A DNA stretch of 33,486 nt from Actinomadura sp. BRA 177. Lineage in GTDB: Bacteria > Actinomycetota > Actinomycetes > Streptosporangiales > Streptosporangiaceae. Position numbers and translations under genes: made by a program. Position 1 is the stretch's first letter. Each line of letters opens with the position of its first letter. Shown here piece after piece: positions 26,577-33,486 of this stretch. The stretch is from contig NZ_JABXFD010000191.1 of NCBI RefSeq assembly GCF_013372625.1, forward strand, positions 1-33,486. The letters are read 5' to 3'. The notes beneath the pieces are model-generated. The model was not told the origin of the DNA. It saw only the letters and a program-made list of their open reading frames with translations, and ran no database searches.

Positions 26577-28223
26577 TCATCGGGCCGGGGCGCGTCCGCC
26601 GAGTTCGTCGCACGTGATGTCCTCGAGCCGCCGGCGCCGGGTCTCGACGGCGACGGCGACCGCCGCGACGGTGGCAACGGCCATCGGCACCGCGCCGATC
26701 GCGGCCGTCGCCCTCAGGGAGGGCGCGGCGACGGCCGCGACGATCATCGCGAGGACGAGCACGCCGCCCGCCTTGGTCATCCCGGCGGCCAGGCCGCTGC
26801 CGCGCGAGCGGATGCGGGTGGGGTACACCTCGGCCGCATAGGCCGACAGCACCGCGATCACCGAGCTGGAGCCCCAGATGGGTATCACCAGCAGCGTGTT
26901 GAGCACGGCTCTGTTCTCGGCGGCCGAGTCGCCCAGGATCGTGAACAACGCCAGGGATGCGGTGACCAGGCCGCTCAGTCCGATGAGCGTCCAGCGGCTC
27001 GAACGGTGGTACAGGTAGGCCACCGCCAGATTCAAGGGGAAGCCGATCAACGCGGAGTCCCGCAGCACACGGTCCGCGCTCACGCCGTCGTAGCCCAGCT
27101 GCCTGAGATTGCTCGGCAGCCACATCTGGAAGCCGTACACCGTCAGGCCGATGCCGACCGCGAGCAGTGTGAGCATGGTTGTCAGGCCTAGGAACGGCGA
27201 CCGCACCAGTTGCGAATACCGATTGCCCAGGCTCTCCTCGTCCGCCAGCTCCGACCGTTCGATGCGGACGACCTCGGCCCGGTAGCGGGTCAGGACCCGG
27301 CGGGCCTCGTCCTCCCTGCCTACGGAGAGCAGGTAGCGGGGGGACTCGGGAACCCAGCGCGCGAGGAAGAGGAACAGCACTCCCATCGGGAGCCCGATGA
27401 GCCAGAGGATCCGCCAACTATATGTCGGTGTGAGGGTCTCGGAGGCCCAACTCGTCAGTACGTAGGCGCCCGCGATGTCACCGCCGATGAACACCATCAG
27501 CCAGCCCCGGCGACGGGCCGGGATGGTCTCCGACAGCAGGGTGAACGCGACCGGGAGCATCCCGCCTGCGCTCAGCCCCATGATGAAACACATCACCACG
27601 TTCCATCCGAAGCTGGGCATCGCGCCGCAGATCGACGTGCCGATGAACAGGATCCCGGCCAGCAGCATCGCGGCCCGGCGCCCCATCCGGTCTCCCAGCC
27701 ATCCCCAGATCAGTGAGCCCAGCACGGTGCCCGCGATGCCGCTGAACGGCAGCCACGCGACCGGGACATCGCCATGCGGATGGCCGGGTGCGCGCAGGTG
27801 GTACTCCTCGGCGACGCCCGGTGCCACGAACGCCAGCGTGGTCGGCTTCATCACATCGATGGTCACCGCGATCGCCAGCACGAGCAGCAGGCCGACATGG
27901 GTCTTGCTGATGCGGGCGTCGTCGATCGCGCGGACCTTCAGCAGGGCGGCGCCCTCGTGGTTGGCGCGCCGCGGCACCAGCCCCCAGCCGGCCAGCGCGC
28001 TCCCGGAGACGATGAGCACCATCCCCCAGAGCATCGCCGCGTCCATCTTCATTCCCGCCATGTGGTAATGCATTTCGGCGGATTCGATGTACATGGGCAG
28101 GTGCAGAATCACTCCCACCGTGACCAGCACTACACCGGTCCAGAAGACGATGGGACGGCGACGGCCATCGGGGAGGTCGAACTCGTGGTCCAGAAATACG
28201 CCAGTGCTGCGGCTTCCGCTCAT
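26577..28223 (-). CDS. MFS transporter with extra metal-ligand-rich N-terminal membrane domain
   Basis: 548 aa from ATG at 28223. About 12 helices form the MFS core, with GWLGDRMGRRAAML (loop 2-3 signature), PESPRYLLSVGRE (sugar-porter type motif) and EVYPTRIRSRGSGLA. The core most resembles sugar/organic-solute porters of the SV2-like group. Ahead of it stand two additional hydrophobic segments (VFWTGVVLVTVGVILHL and MLWGMVLIVSGSALAGWGL). The loop between them, about residues 48-65, carries MYIESAEMHYHMAGMKMDAA, crowded with Met and His like copper-binding sequences. Another His-rich spot, HLRAPGHPHGD, follows helix one of the core. The substrate is unknown; a metal or metal complex is possible. 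No strong ribosome site is seen. Confidence 0.85.
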   Translation of the reverse strand: MSGSRSTGVFLDHEFDLPDGRRRPIVFWTGVVLVTVGVILHLPMYIESAEMHYHMAGMKMDAAMLWGMVLIVSGSALAGWGLVPRRANHEGAALLKVRAIDDARISKTHVGLLLVLAIAVTIDVMKPTTLAFVAPGVAEEYHLRAPGHPHGDVPVAWLPFSGIAGTVLGSLIWGWLGDRMGRRAAMLLAGILFIGTSICGAMPSFGWNVVMCFIMGLSAGGMLPVAFTLLSETIPARRRGWLMVFIGGDIAGAYVLTSWASETLTPTYSWRILWLIGLPMGVLFLFLARWVPESPRYLLSVGREDEARRVLTRYRAEVVRIERSELADEESLGNRYSQLVRSPFLGLTTMLTLLAVGIGLTVYGFQMWLPSNLRQLGYDGVSADRVLRDSALIGFPLNLAVAYLYHRSSRWTLIGLSGLVTASLALFTILGDSAAENRAVLNTLLVIPIWGSSSVIAVLSAYAAEVYPTRIRSRGSGLAAGMTKAGGVLVLAMIVAAVAAPSLRATAAIGAVPMAVATVAAVAVAVETRRRRLEDITCDELGGRAPAR

Positions 28224-28403
28224 GACGCGGAAGATAACAGCTTTATGCCATATCGAAGAAGAGTCGGACGGCGCTTCCGGCCACATCGAGCACAATCAAT
28301 TAAATCAGGTGCAGCGCCCCGGCGAAGGTTTGGGCACATCGAATCACCCCTCGCGGCAAGCCCCCGCAGCCCCACCGGCGACGGTGCGCCAGCACTGATT
28401 TAG

Positions 28404-28586
28404 GGTGCCGGCCAGGGAGCATTCTCGAAGCGGCTCATCGATGCGCAGGCATGCCACCGGCTAGGGGAGAAACTGGCGAATTCCAGCTATGGGAAGTACG
28501 TCATGCCCGTCGCCCGCGAGAACGACGAAGGGAGGCCGCGAACGTCCGCGGCGACGGGGGCGAGCGCACCGCGTCCACGGCCTTGA
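28404..28586 (+). other. Possible decayed coding fragment
   Basis: An open frame after a TAG codon reads AFSKRLIDAQACHRLGEKLA then NSSYGKYVMPVARENDEG, protein-like and unlike shadow translation, before turning into Pro/Arg/Ala-rich sequence and a stop. No start codon or ribosome site precedes it. It is probably the tail of a lost gene. The rest of 28224-28631 is the upstream region of the MFS gene. Confidence 0.3.
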
Positions 28587-28631
28587 GCCGCCTCCAATAC
28601 GCTGCCGCAGCCGACAGAAGAGGGAGCGCGC

Positions 28632-28781
28632 ATGCAGATCCAGGCCATGGAGATGGACGGCATCCATAGGTTCATGTCGGACCAGGACGGTCTGGCTCCC
28701 AGCCCGCGGGAGGCAGGGCTGATTGCGTTCTCGGATGCTGAGATGGCCGGTGAGATGCCAGGTCACGGGATGATCGCGTGA
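28632..28781 (+). CDS. Possible small protein (49 aa)
   Basis: ATG preceded by AAGAGGGAG at 5 bases, an unusually good ribosome site. The product begins MQIQAMEMDGIHRFMSDQDG and continues LAPSPREAGLIAFSDAEMAG, ending PGHGMIA. It is acidic, Met-rich and has no Cys, signal peptide or membrane helix. It ends 50 bases before the insertion element. No family recognised; it could be a genuine small gene or the start of one cut short. Confidence 0.4.
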   Translation: MQIQAMEMDGIHRFMSDQDGLAPSPREAGLIAFSDAEMAGEMPGHGMIA

Positions 28782-28835
28782 GGCGTGTCCGCGGGCCGGG
28801 AGGCAACAAGGCCCCGTAGAACGGCGATTGCCTAG

Positions 28836-29883
28836 TACGGCAGCAGCATTTCGTTAGGTGAGCTGCGGATATGCGTGTTCTAGTGGGCGGCGGAGGCGGG
28901 TTCGCTGGTGGTACCAGCGGGCTCGTGCTCGGTGCCGGTCTCGCCAGTTCTGCCAGTGGACGGTGTGGTCGATGCCGTGGTGGCGGGGGTGCAGGGCGTT
29001 GACCAGGTTCTTGATCGCTGCGACCGACAGCGGGGTGTGCCCGGGGTCGGCGGGCGGCGGGGCGTCCGGGCCGGTCGGCGGGGGCGCTTGGGTGTCGGTA
29101 CGGGGCCGGGCCGAGGCCGCCGCCACCGCGTAGACCGCCAGGGCGAGCATGACCAGCACGGTGTGCCGGCGGATCGCCTCGTACCGGCGGACCTGGGACT
29201 GGTCCAGCCCGAACAGGTCCTTGCCGAACTCGAACGACTCCTCCACCGGCCACCGCAGCCCCGCCGCGGCGACCAGCAGATGCAGCGACACCGGCCGCCC
29301 CGCGGGGACGTGGCAGTAGTGGAAGGCCAGCTCGCCGGTGCGCAGGTGCTTGCGGACCAGCAGCCAGTGCACCGGTGAGGCGGTGGCCACCCACGCCCAG
29401 GCGTAATCGCGGGCGCCCTTGTCCCCGGCGCCGGCCGAGACGATCTGCCACCGCTCGCGGGTCCACAGCATCGACCAGATGATCTGCTTGCACGCCCGGC
29501 CCGAGCCGTCGCCCAGAGCAGCCGCTGGGTCTTGTCCGGAGTGCGGTCCCCGATCCACTCGGCGATCGTCCACCCGTTGCGTTCGGGCAGATCAGAGGAG
29601 ACCGCACGAACGTACTCGCGGGCCTGAACCCACGGCTCGATGCGGGCGAAACAGCCCCGGACCCGGTCCATCAGCTCGTGCAAGCCCGCCACGGCCCGCT
29701 CAGCCTCTACGATGAGCGCAGCGGCTGCTCTGGATTTTGTTCTCGTCACACAGACTTGATCACAGAGCAGCCGTCTTCATGTCCGGCGTTCCGGTCACAA
29801 GACCACATCAACCGGCCCGGCTTCCCCGCGCCCCTTGGGCCTGCCTATCCGCCCAGCTCAGCCCGCAAAGTGCTGCTGCCGTA
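28836..29883 (-). mobile_element. IS701-family element, internally deleted, ends intact
   Basis: Terminal inverted repeats TACGGCAGCAGCA (28836-28848) and TGCTGCTGCCGTA (29871-29883) are perfect over 13 bp. CTAG flanks both sides (28832-28835 and 29884-29887), fitting the 4-bp YTAR target duplication of the IS701 family. Total length is 1048 bp, shorter than a full element of this family. The single transposase gene within is broken. The element could move only if an intact relative supplies transposase. Confidence 0.85.
28854..29749 (-). pseudogene. IS701-family transposase, central part deleted and frameshifted
   Basis: The N-terminal part, from GTG at 29749, shows the family start (LMDRVRGCFARIEPWVQARE; DLPERNGWTIAEWIGDRTPD) up to KTQRLLW near 29530. 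The frame then changes, and the C-terminal part resumes with RERWQIVSAGAGDKGARDYA, WPVEESFEFGKDLFGLDQSQ and VRRYEAIRRH, ending HAYPQLT. The middle third of the normal ~400-residue protein, which carries the first two acidic residues of the DDE triad, is missing. Only the EESFE glutamate remains. It cannot be active. Confidence 0.85.
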
Positions 29884-30288
29884 CTAGGAATGCTGGAGGA
29901 GCGGGACCAGCGTTGGAAGCTCGGTGGACGGCATGTTCCGGCGAATCAGGTCCGCCAAGGACTTGAGCGAATTCCAGGGCATGCCGTTCTGCCCGCTCCC
30001 GCCAGCACTCGCGGAGCCGCGCGACCGCGGGGCCCTGGTTCCCCGCCCCTCGGTGTTCGCCCTCCGGGCGACCGCCGGCTCGGCGTCCTCCGCCCCCTCC
30101 TGCCTCGGATCCGGAACCTGTGTCGAGGAGTCGACGGATTCGGGAGCCGGCACGTCGGGGGAGCGCTGTTCCCGAGCCTGTTCCCGGGCCGCGGCGCTCT
30201 CCTTCCGACGGTTCTCCTGTCGGCGAGTCGCCTCCCACGCGCCCTTCTGCTCGCTCTACCTGCCCACGGCCATCTTCGACTTCGACAT
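29884..30288 (-). other. Possible gene with an in-frame TAG codon, next to the IS
   Basis: The minus-strand frame from ATG at 30288 reads MSKSKMAVGR, then TAG (30256-30258), then SEQKGAWEATRRQENRRKES and AAAREQAREQRSPDVPAPES, ending SLADLIRRNMPSTELPTLVP LLQHS. The hydrophilic composition after the TAG is protein-like. Its terminal TAG lies inside the CTAG target duplication, so the IS landed on the stop codon. A GTG at 30153 could start a shorter form. A plus-strand frame over 29924-30349 (Cys/Ser/Phe-rich) competes. No family is recognised. Confidence 0.25.
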
Positions 30289-30375
30289 CCGTCCGACGGC
30301 CGAGGGCCCGCGCCGCGCCGACCGCGGCCAGTGCGCCGTCTCGTCCTGACTCCGCGACACCGATTCCGCAACACC

Positions 30376-30410
30376 GGGCCCGGCCGCGTGCTCAGCACGT
30401 GGCCGGGCCC
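30376..30410. terminator. Long hairpin upstream of the PhoD-like gene
   Basis: A 16-bp stem with one G-T pair (30376-30391 with 30395-30410) and loop TCA lies 78 bases before the PhoD-like start. It may be a terminator of whatever once preceded it, or a structured leader. The gene ahead is decayed, so its original purpose is unclear. Confidence 0.5.
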
Positions 30411-30487
30411 ACTGCGTCCCGGCCCGGTATGGCACAGGCCCCATCCGGGTGGACGCGACGGGGTTCGGTCCGCTAGAGAGACGTCCT

Positions 30488-32110
30488 ATGAGCGCTTTGG
30501 TACTCGGGCCCCATCTCCGGCACGTGAGCCACCACACCGCGACGATCTGGGTGGAGACCGAACGGCCCTGCGAGGTGCGGGTCATCAGCGAAGAACACGG
30601 TGTGGACGCGTCCGCCAGGACGTTCACCGTGCACGGCCACCACTACGCGCTCGTCGAGATCGACGGCCTGGCGCCCGGCTCGCGCATCCCGTACAAGGTG
30701 CTGACCGACGGCGAGACGGTCTGGCCAGAGGACGACGGCTTCCCGCCGTCCCAGATCAGGACGCTCAAGGACGACGACGGGCTGCGTATCTCTTTCGGGT
30801 CCTGCCGCCGTTCGCCGGGCACCGTGGAGGAGTTCGGCTACGACGCGCTCGCCGCGTTCGCGGAACGGCTGCGGACGGGCGGCGACACTGTCGCCTGGCC
30901 CGACATCCTGCTCATGGTCGGCGACCAGGTGTACGCCGACGAGTTGAGCGACGAGATGCGCGCGTTCATCGGCGGACGGCGCGGACCGGACGAACCGCCC
31001 GCGGACGAGGCCGCCGACTACGAGGACTACACGCACCTCTACAAACTGGCCTGGCACGGTGATCCGGCCGTCCGGTGGCTGCTGTCGACCGTCCCCACCT
31101 TCACCATCTTCGATGACCACGACATCAGGGACGACTGGAACACCTCCTACGCGTGGCGCCAGGAGATGTGGGCTCAGCCCTGGTGGAAGGACCGCATCAC
31201 CGGCGGGATCGGCTCGTACTGGATCTACCAGCACCTCGGGAACCTGTCGCCGCAGGAGCGCGCGTCCAATTCGATCTTCGAGGCACTGCGCAAGGCGTCG
31301 GACGCGACGGGCGACGCCGGCGCCGTCCTGGACGAGTTCGCGGAGAAGGCCGACAAGGAACCTGCCAGTACGCGCTGGAGCTACGCCCACGACTGGGGCG
31401 GCACTCGCCTCATCGTCGTGGACAGCCGATGCTCCCGGCTCCTCACCGAAGACCGTCGCGGCATGCTCGACGACGAGGAGTTCGAGTGGCTGGACGGCCA
31501 GTGCCAAGGCGGCATGGACCATCTGCTCATCGCGAGCTCTCTCCCCTACCTCCTTCCCATGGCGATCCACCACGCGGAGTCGTGGAACGAGGCCCTCGCC
31601 GGTGGCGCCTGGGGCAAGCGCGGCGCGGGGCTCGGGGAGAAGATCCGGCAGGCCGCCGACCTGGAGCACTGGGCCGCGTTCGAACGGTCGTTCCGCGACG
31701 TGGCAGCTGACATCGTCGCCGTCGGACGTGGTGAGCGCGGTCCCGCACCGGCGAGCATCTCGTTCCTGTCCGGCGACATCCACTACTCGTACCTGGCGCG
31801 GGTCACGACGCCCGCCCTGCAGTCGAAGGTGTCCCAGATCGTCTGCTCGCCGCTGCGGAACCCGCTGATGGGCAGGTTCAAGTGGGCGAACCGCGTCGCG
31901 TACTCGCGGGCGTCCGGCGGCCCGTTCCGCCTGCTGGCGAAGCTCGCGAAGGTGCCCGTCCCGCCGATCCGGTGGCGCATGACGGAGGGCCCGTGGTTCC
32001 ACAACGCCATCGCGACCGTCGAATTGTCGGGTCTTGACTGCAACGTGCGCTGGGAAACTCCGCACGACGGCGGCAGGCTCGCCGAGATGGGCCGCGCCCG
32101 CGTCACCTGA
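30488..32110 (+). CDS. PhoD-like metallophosphatase, no signal peptide
   Basis: 540 aa from ATG at 30488 (GAGAG upstream). The N-terminal ~90 residues form a fibronectin-like domain (LGPHLRHVSHHTATIWVETE) as in DUF7800-PhoD proteins. The metallophosphatase core has SFGSCRRS near residue 103, MVGDQVYADE near 143, IFDDHDIRDDW near 207 and SGDIHYSYLAR near 427; these Asp/His ligands bind metals in PhoD enzymes. Classical PhoD is a Tat-exported phosphodiesterase/alkaline phosphatase. Here no twin-arginine leader or lipobox is present, so it is probably cytoplasmic and of unknown substrate. No pho box was seen. Confidence 0.88.
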   Translation: MSALVLGPHLRHVSHHTATIWVETERPCEVRVISEEHGVDASARTFTVHGHHYALVEIDGLAPGSRIPYKVLTDGETVWPEDDGFPPSQIRTLKDDDGLRISFGSCRRSPGTVEEFGYDALAAFAERLRTGGDTVAWPDILLMVGDQVYADELSDEMRAFIGGRRGPDEPPADEAADYEDYTHLYKLAWHGDPAVRWLLSTVPTFTIFDDHDIRDDWNTSYAWRQEMWAQPWWKDRITGGIGSYWIYQHLGNLSPQERASNSIFEALRKASDATGDAGAVLDEFAEKADKEPASTRWSYAHDWGGTRLIVVDSRCSRLLTEDRRGMLDDEEFEWLDGQCQGGMDHLLIASSLPYLLPMAIHHAESWNEALAGGAWGKRGAGLGEKIRQAADLEHWAAFERSFRDVAADIVAVGRGERGPAPASISFLSGDIHYSYLARVTTPALQSKVSQIVCSPLRNPLMGRFKWANRVAYSRASGGPFRLLAKLAKVPVPPIRWRMTEGPWFHNAIATVELSGLDCNVRWETPHDGGRLAEMGRARVT

Positions 32111-32470
32111 CGCGAAGTTAAGGAAACGCACCCGAATTACCTGACGGTCAGTGGTCAAGCGACCACAATGTGCAAGACTCCGAAAAGTTTCGAGTTTCAC
32201 CGGGACGCCGGACCTGAGCCCGTGACCTGCTTCTTCCCGTAAAGATCGGGCGGAACCGCGGGGCCGGGCCGAAAGGGCTGGTAGCGTCCGCCGCGGCTGC
32301 CCAATTCGTTGTTACCGGGGAGTCGCCAACGGGCGGGTCGTCATGAAAGAGTGGCGAAACGCCGTATCGGCCTACTGGGCTGCAGCTCTTCACTACGCTA
32401 TAAGCGCCCGGGGTCGCTACGTTCTAGTGGGCACGCTGTGAGCTCCCGTGTTGAGGAAGGACGGTGTCGC
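32111..32470. promoter_or_regulatory. 360-bp gap with adjacent small palindromes
   Basis: Just after the PhoD-like stop lie CTGAC-G-GTCAG (32141-32151) and GTGGTC-AAGC-GACCAC (32151-32166), sharing one base; either may be an operator or a weak terminator. The remainder has no coding signal. AGGAAGGA (32455-32462) is the ribosome site of the next gene, and the AT-richer ACTACGCTATAAG near 32392 may hold its promoter. Confidence 0.35.
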
Positions 32471-33355
32471 ATGGATCGCTGCGCGCTGTTCGTGGACGCC
32501 GGTTACCTGCTGGCGGACGGCGCCATGGCCGTGCACGGCACGCGCCACCGCGAGACTGTCTCCTGGGACTTCGGCGGGCTGCTGCAACTCCTGGGCAACC
32601 TGGCGCGAGAACGCACCGGCCTGCCCCTGATGCGCTGCTACTGGTACGAGGCGACGATCGAGGGCCGCCGCTCGCCCGAGCACGACTCGCTCGCCGACCT
32701 GCCCGGCCTCAAACTGCGGCTCGGCCGCGTCCGCCCCGGCCGCCGCGAGGGCGTCGACACCGAGATCCACCGCGACCTGATGACCCTGGCCCGCAACGGC
32801 GCGCTCGCCGACGCCGTCCTGGTCAGCGGCGACGAGGACCTCGCGCAGATCGTCACCGACGCGCAGGACCTCGGCGTCCGCGTCACCGTCGTGCACGTCG
32901 CCGTCGACGGCAACTGGACGATCTCCCGCGTGCTGCGGCAGGAGTGCGACGACCTCATCGAGATCGGCTCCGGCCACCTGCGCCCCTACGTCAACCTGCT
33001 CGCCGGCGTGGACGGGTCGTCCGGCTCCCCGTACGGGACGAGCCCGCTGTCCAACGGGCACGGCACCTCGCACGGCGTCTCGCACGGCGCCTCGTCGAAC
33101 GGGCACAGCCCCTCACTCGGCTCCCTGCAACCCGCCTCGCACAACGGCCCGCCGCCCGCGTCGCCGGTCAGCGGGCCGCCGATCCCGTCCGCCTCGTCCG
33201 TCCGCGACCTCGGCCCGGCCATGTCCGGCGGGATGAGCAACGGCTCCTCCGCGGGCCCCGGCGTGGGCACCGGCCCGATGCCACTGCCCGGCGGCACCGG
33301 CGGCGGCCTCGCCGGATCGTCCTACGGCACCGGCGGCCAGCAGGCCCCACTGCAG
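32471..33355 (+). CDS. NYN-domain (PIN-like) ribonuclease, 3' end missing
   Basis: At least 295 aa. The NYN domain fills about residues 1-165: RCALFVDAGYLLADGAMAVH with a first catalytic-type Asp, YWYEATIEGRR, GVDTEIHRDLMTLARNGALA and ADAVLVSGDEDLAQIVTDAQ with the later acidic residues. NYN proteins are PIN-fold nucleases acting on RNA. From about 177 onward a long Gly/Ser/His/Pro-rich disordered tail follows (SNGHGTSHGVSHGASSNGHS). The ATG has AGGAAGGA before it. Genomic sequence stops near 33355, where adapter sequence begins, so the true C-terminus is unknown. Confidence 0.85.
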
Positions 33356-33486
33356 CTGGCCCTTATACACATCTCCGAGCCCACGAGACCGACTCCTATA
33401 CCGTATGCCGGCTTCTGCTTGAAAAAAAAAAAAATAAACAAACCAAAATAACAGACTCATAGACACACGCACGATGACGAAGAACA
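33356..33486. other. Sequencing adapter and poly-A artefact at contig end
   Basis: 33356-33374 matches the Nextera mosaic end (CTGTCTCTTATACACATCT) at 17 of 19 bases. CCGAGCCCACGAGAC follows exactly, then an 8-base index-like stretch, then a near copy of the Illumina P7 end (CGTATGCCGGCTTCTGCTTG) and a run of 13 A at 33422-33434. The remaining ~50 bases are low-complexity. This is library-derived, not genomic. Confidence 0.95.

Noticed and set aside
29924-30349. 141-residue plus-strand frame ending before a hairpin
   Set aside because: Cys/Ser/Phe/Arg-rich shadow-like composition and no ribosome site at proper distance; the opposite frame looks more protein-like, though neither is proven.
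30473-32200. 575-residue minus-strand frame over the PhoD-like gene
   Set aside because: Shadow of a conserved metallophosphatase on the plus strand.
33356-33451. Apparent C-terminus of the NYN protein beyond residue 295
   Set aside because: It is translation of sequencing adapter and poly-A.

Overview
The window reads as one contig of a high-GC filamentous actinomycete, most likely Thermomonosporaceae (Actinomadura-like). The grounds are strong G/C bias at third codon positions, frequent GTG starts, 4-bp GTGA/ATGA couplings, XRE-DUF397 clusters, a CU044_5270-type sigma-linked membrane protein and an HspR/HAIR-controlled dnaK operon. This placement is inference from gene content; there is no rRNA or other decisive marker. 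The last ~130 bases are not genomic: from about 33356 the sequence matches the Nextera mosaic end and sequencing adapter, followed by poly-A and low-complexity sequence.

1-6162 is a fatty-acid oxidation neighbourhood: a membrane (Fe-S) oxidoreductase of the EtfD type, a mycothiol/DinB-like protein, a thiolase and a 3-hydroxyacyl-CoA dehydrogenase. A TACTAC-N3-GTAGTA palindrome lies upstream of the oxidoreductase. 6355-10043 holds two tandem paralogous pairs, each an ECF sigma factor followed by an overlapping CU044_5270-type single-pass membrane protein; the second membrane protein carries a one-base frameshift. 10528-11175 is a VanZ-like membrane protein.

11208-13638 is a WhiJ-like cluster: an XRE/DUF5753 regulator followed by three overlapping DUF397 genes made by an exact 190-bp tandem repeat, with two coupled small hypothetical genes on the opposite strand. 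13708-20745 is the heat-shock operon dnaK-grpE-dnaJ-hspR-clpB with a HAIR operator in front and a terminator behind. 20909-22287 encodes a secreted AA10 lytic polysaccharide monooxygenase (copper enzyme) coupled by GTGA to a His/Met-rich DUF305 lipoprotein. 22334-24187 is a minus-strand operon of three Roadblock/LC7-like proteins plus one DUF4388-like protein, with no GTPase or kinase.

24200-30480 is a decayed accessory region: a fragment of an ECF42-type sigma factor, a solitary DprA-like (ShosA-like) gene, a broken NAD-dependent epimerase, an MFS transporter with an unusual metal-ligand-rich N-terminus, orphan coding fragments, and an IS701-type insertion with intact ends and a deleted transposase. 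30488-33355 carries a signal-peptide-less PhoD-like phosphatase and a NYN-domain nuclease cut off by the contig end. I found no tRNA, rRNA, CRISPR array or biosynthetic cluster. The most promising novel points are the LPMO-DUF305 pair, the DUF397 triplication, the GTPase-less Roadblock operon and the metal-rich MFS protein.
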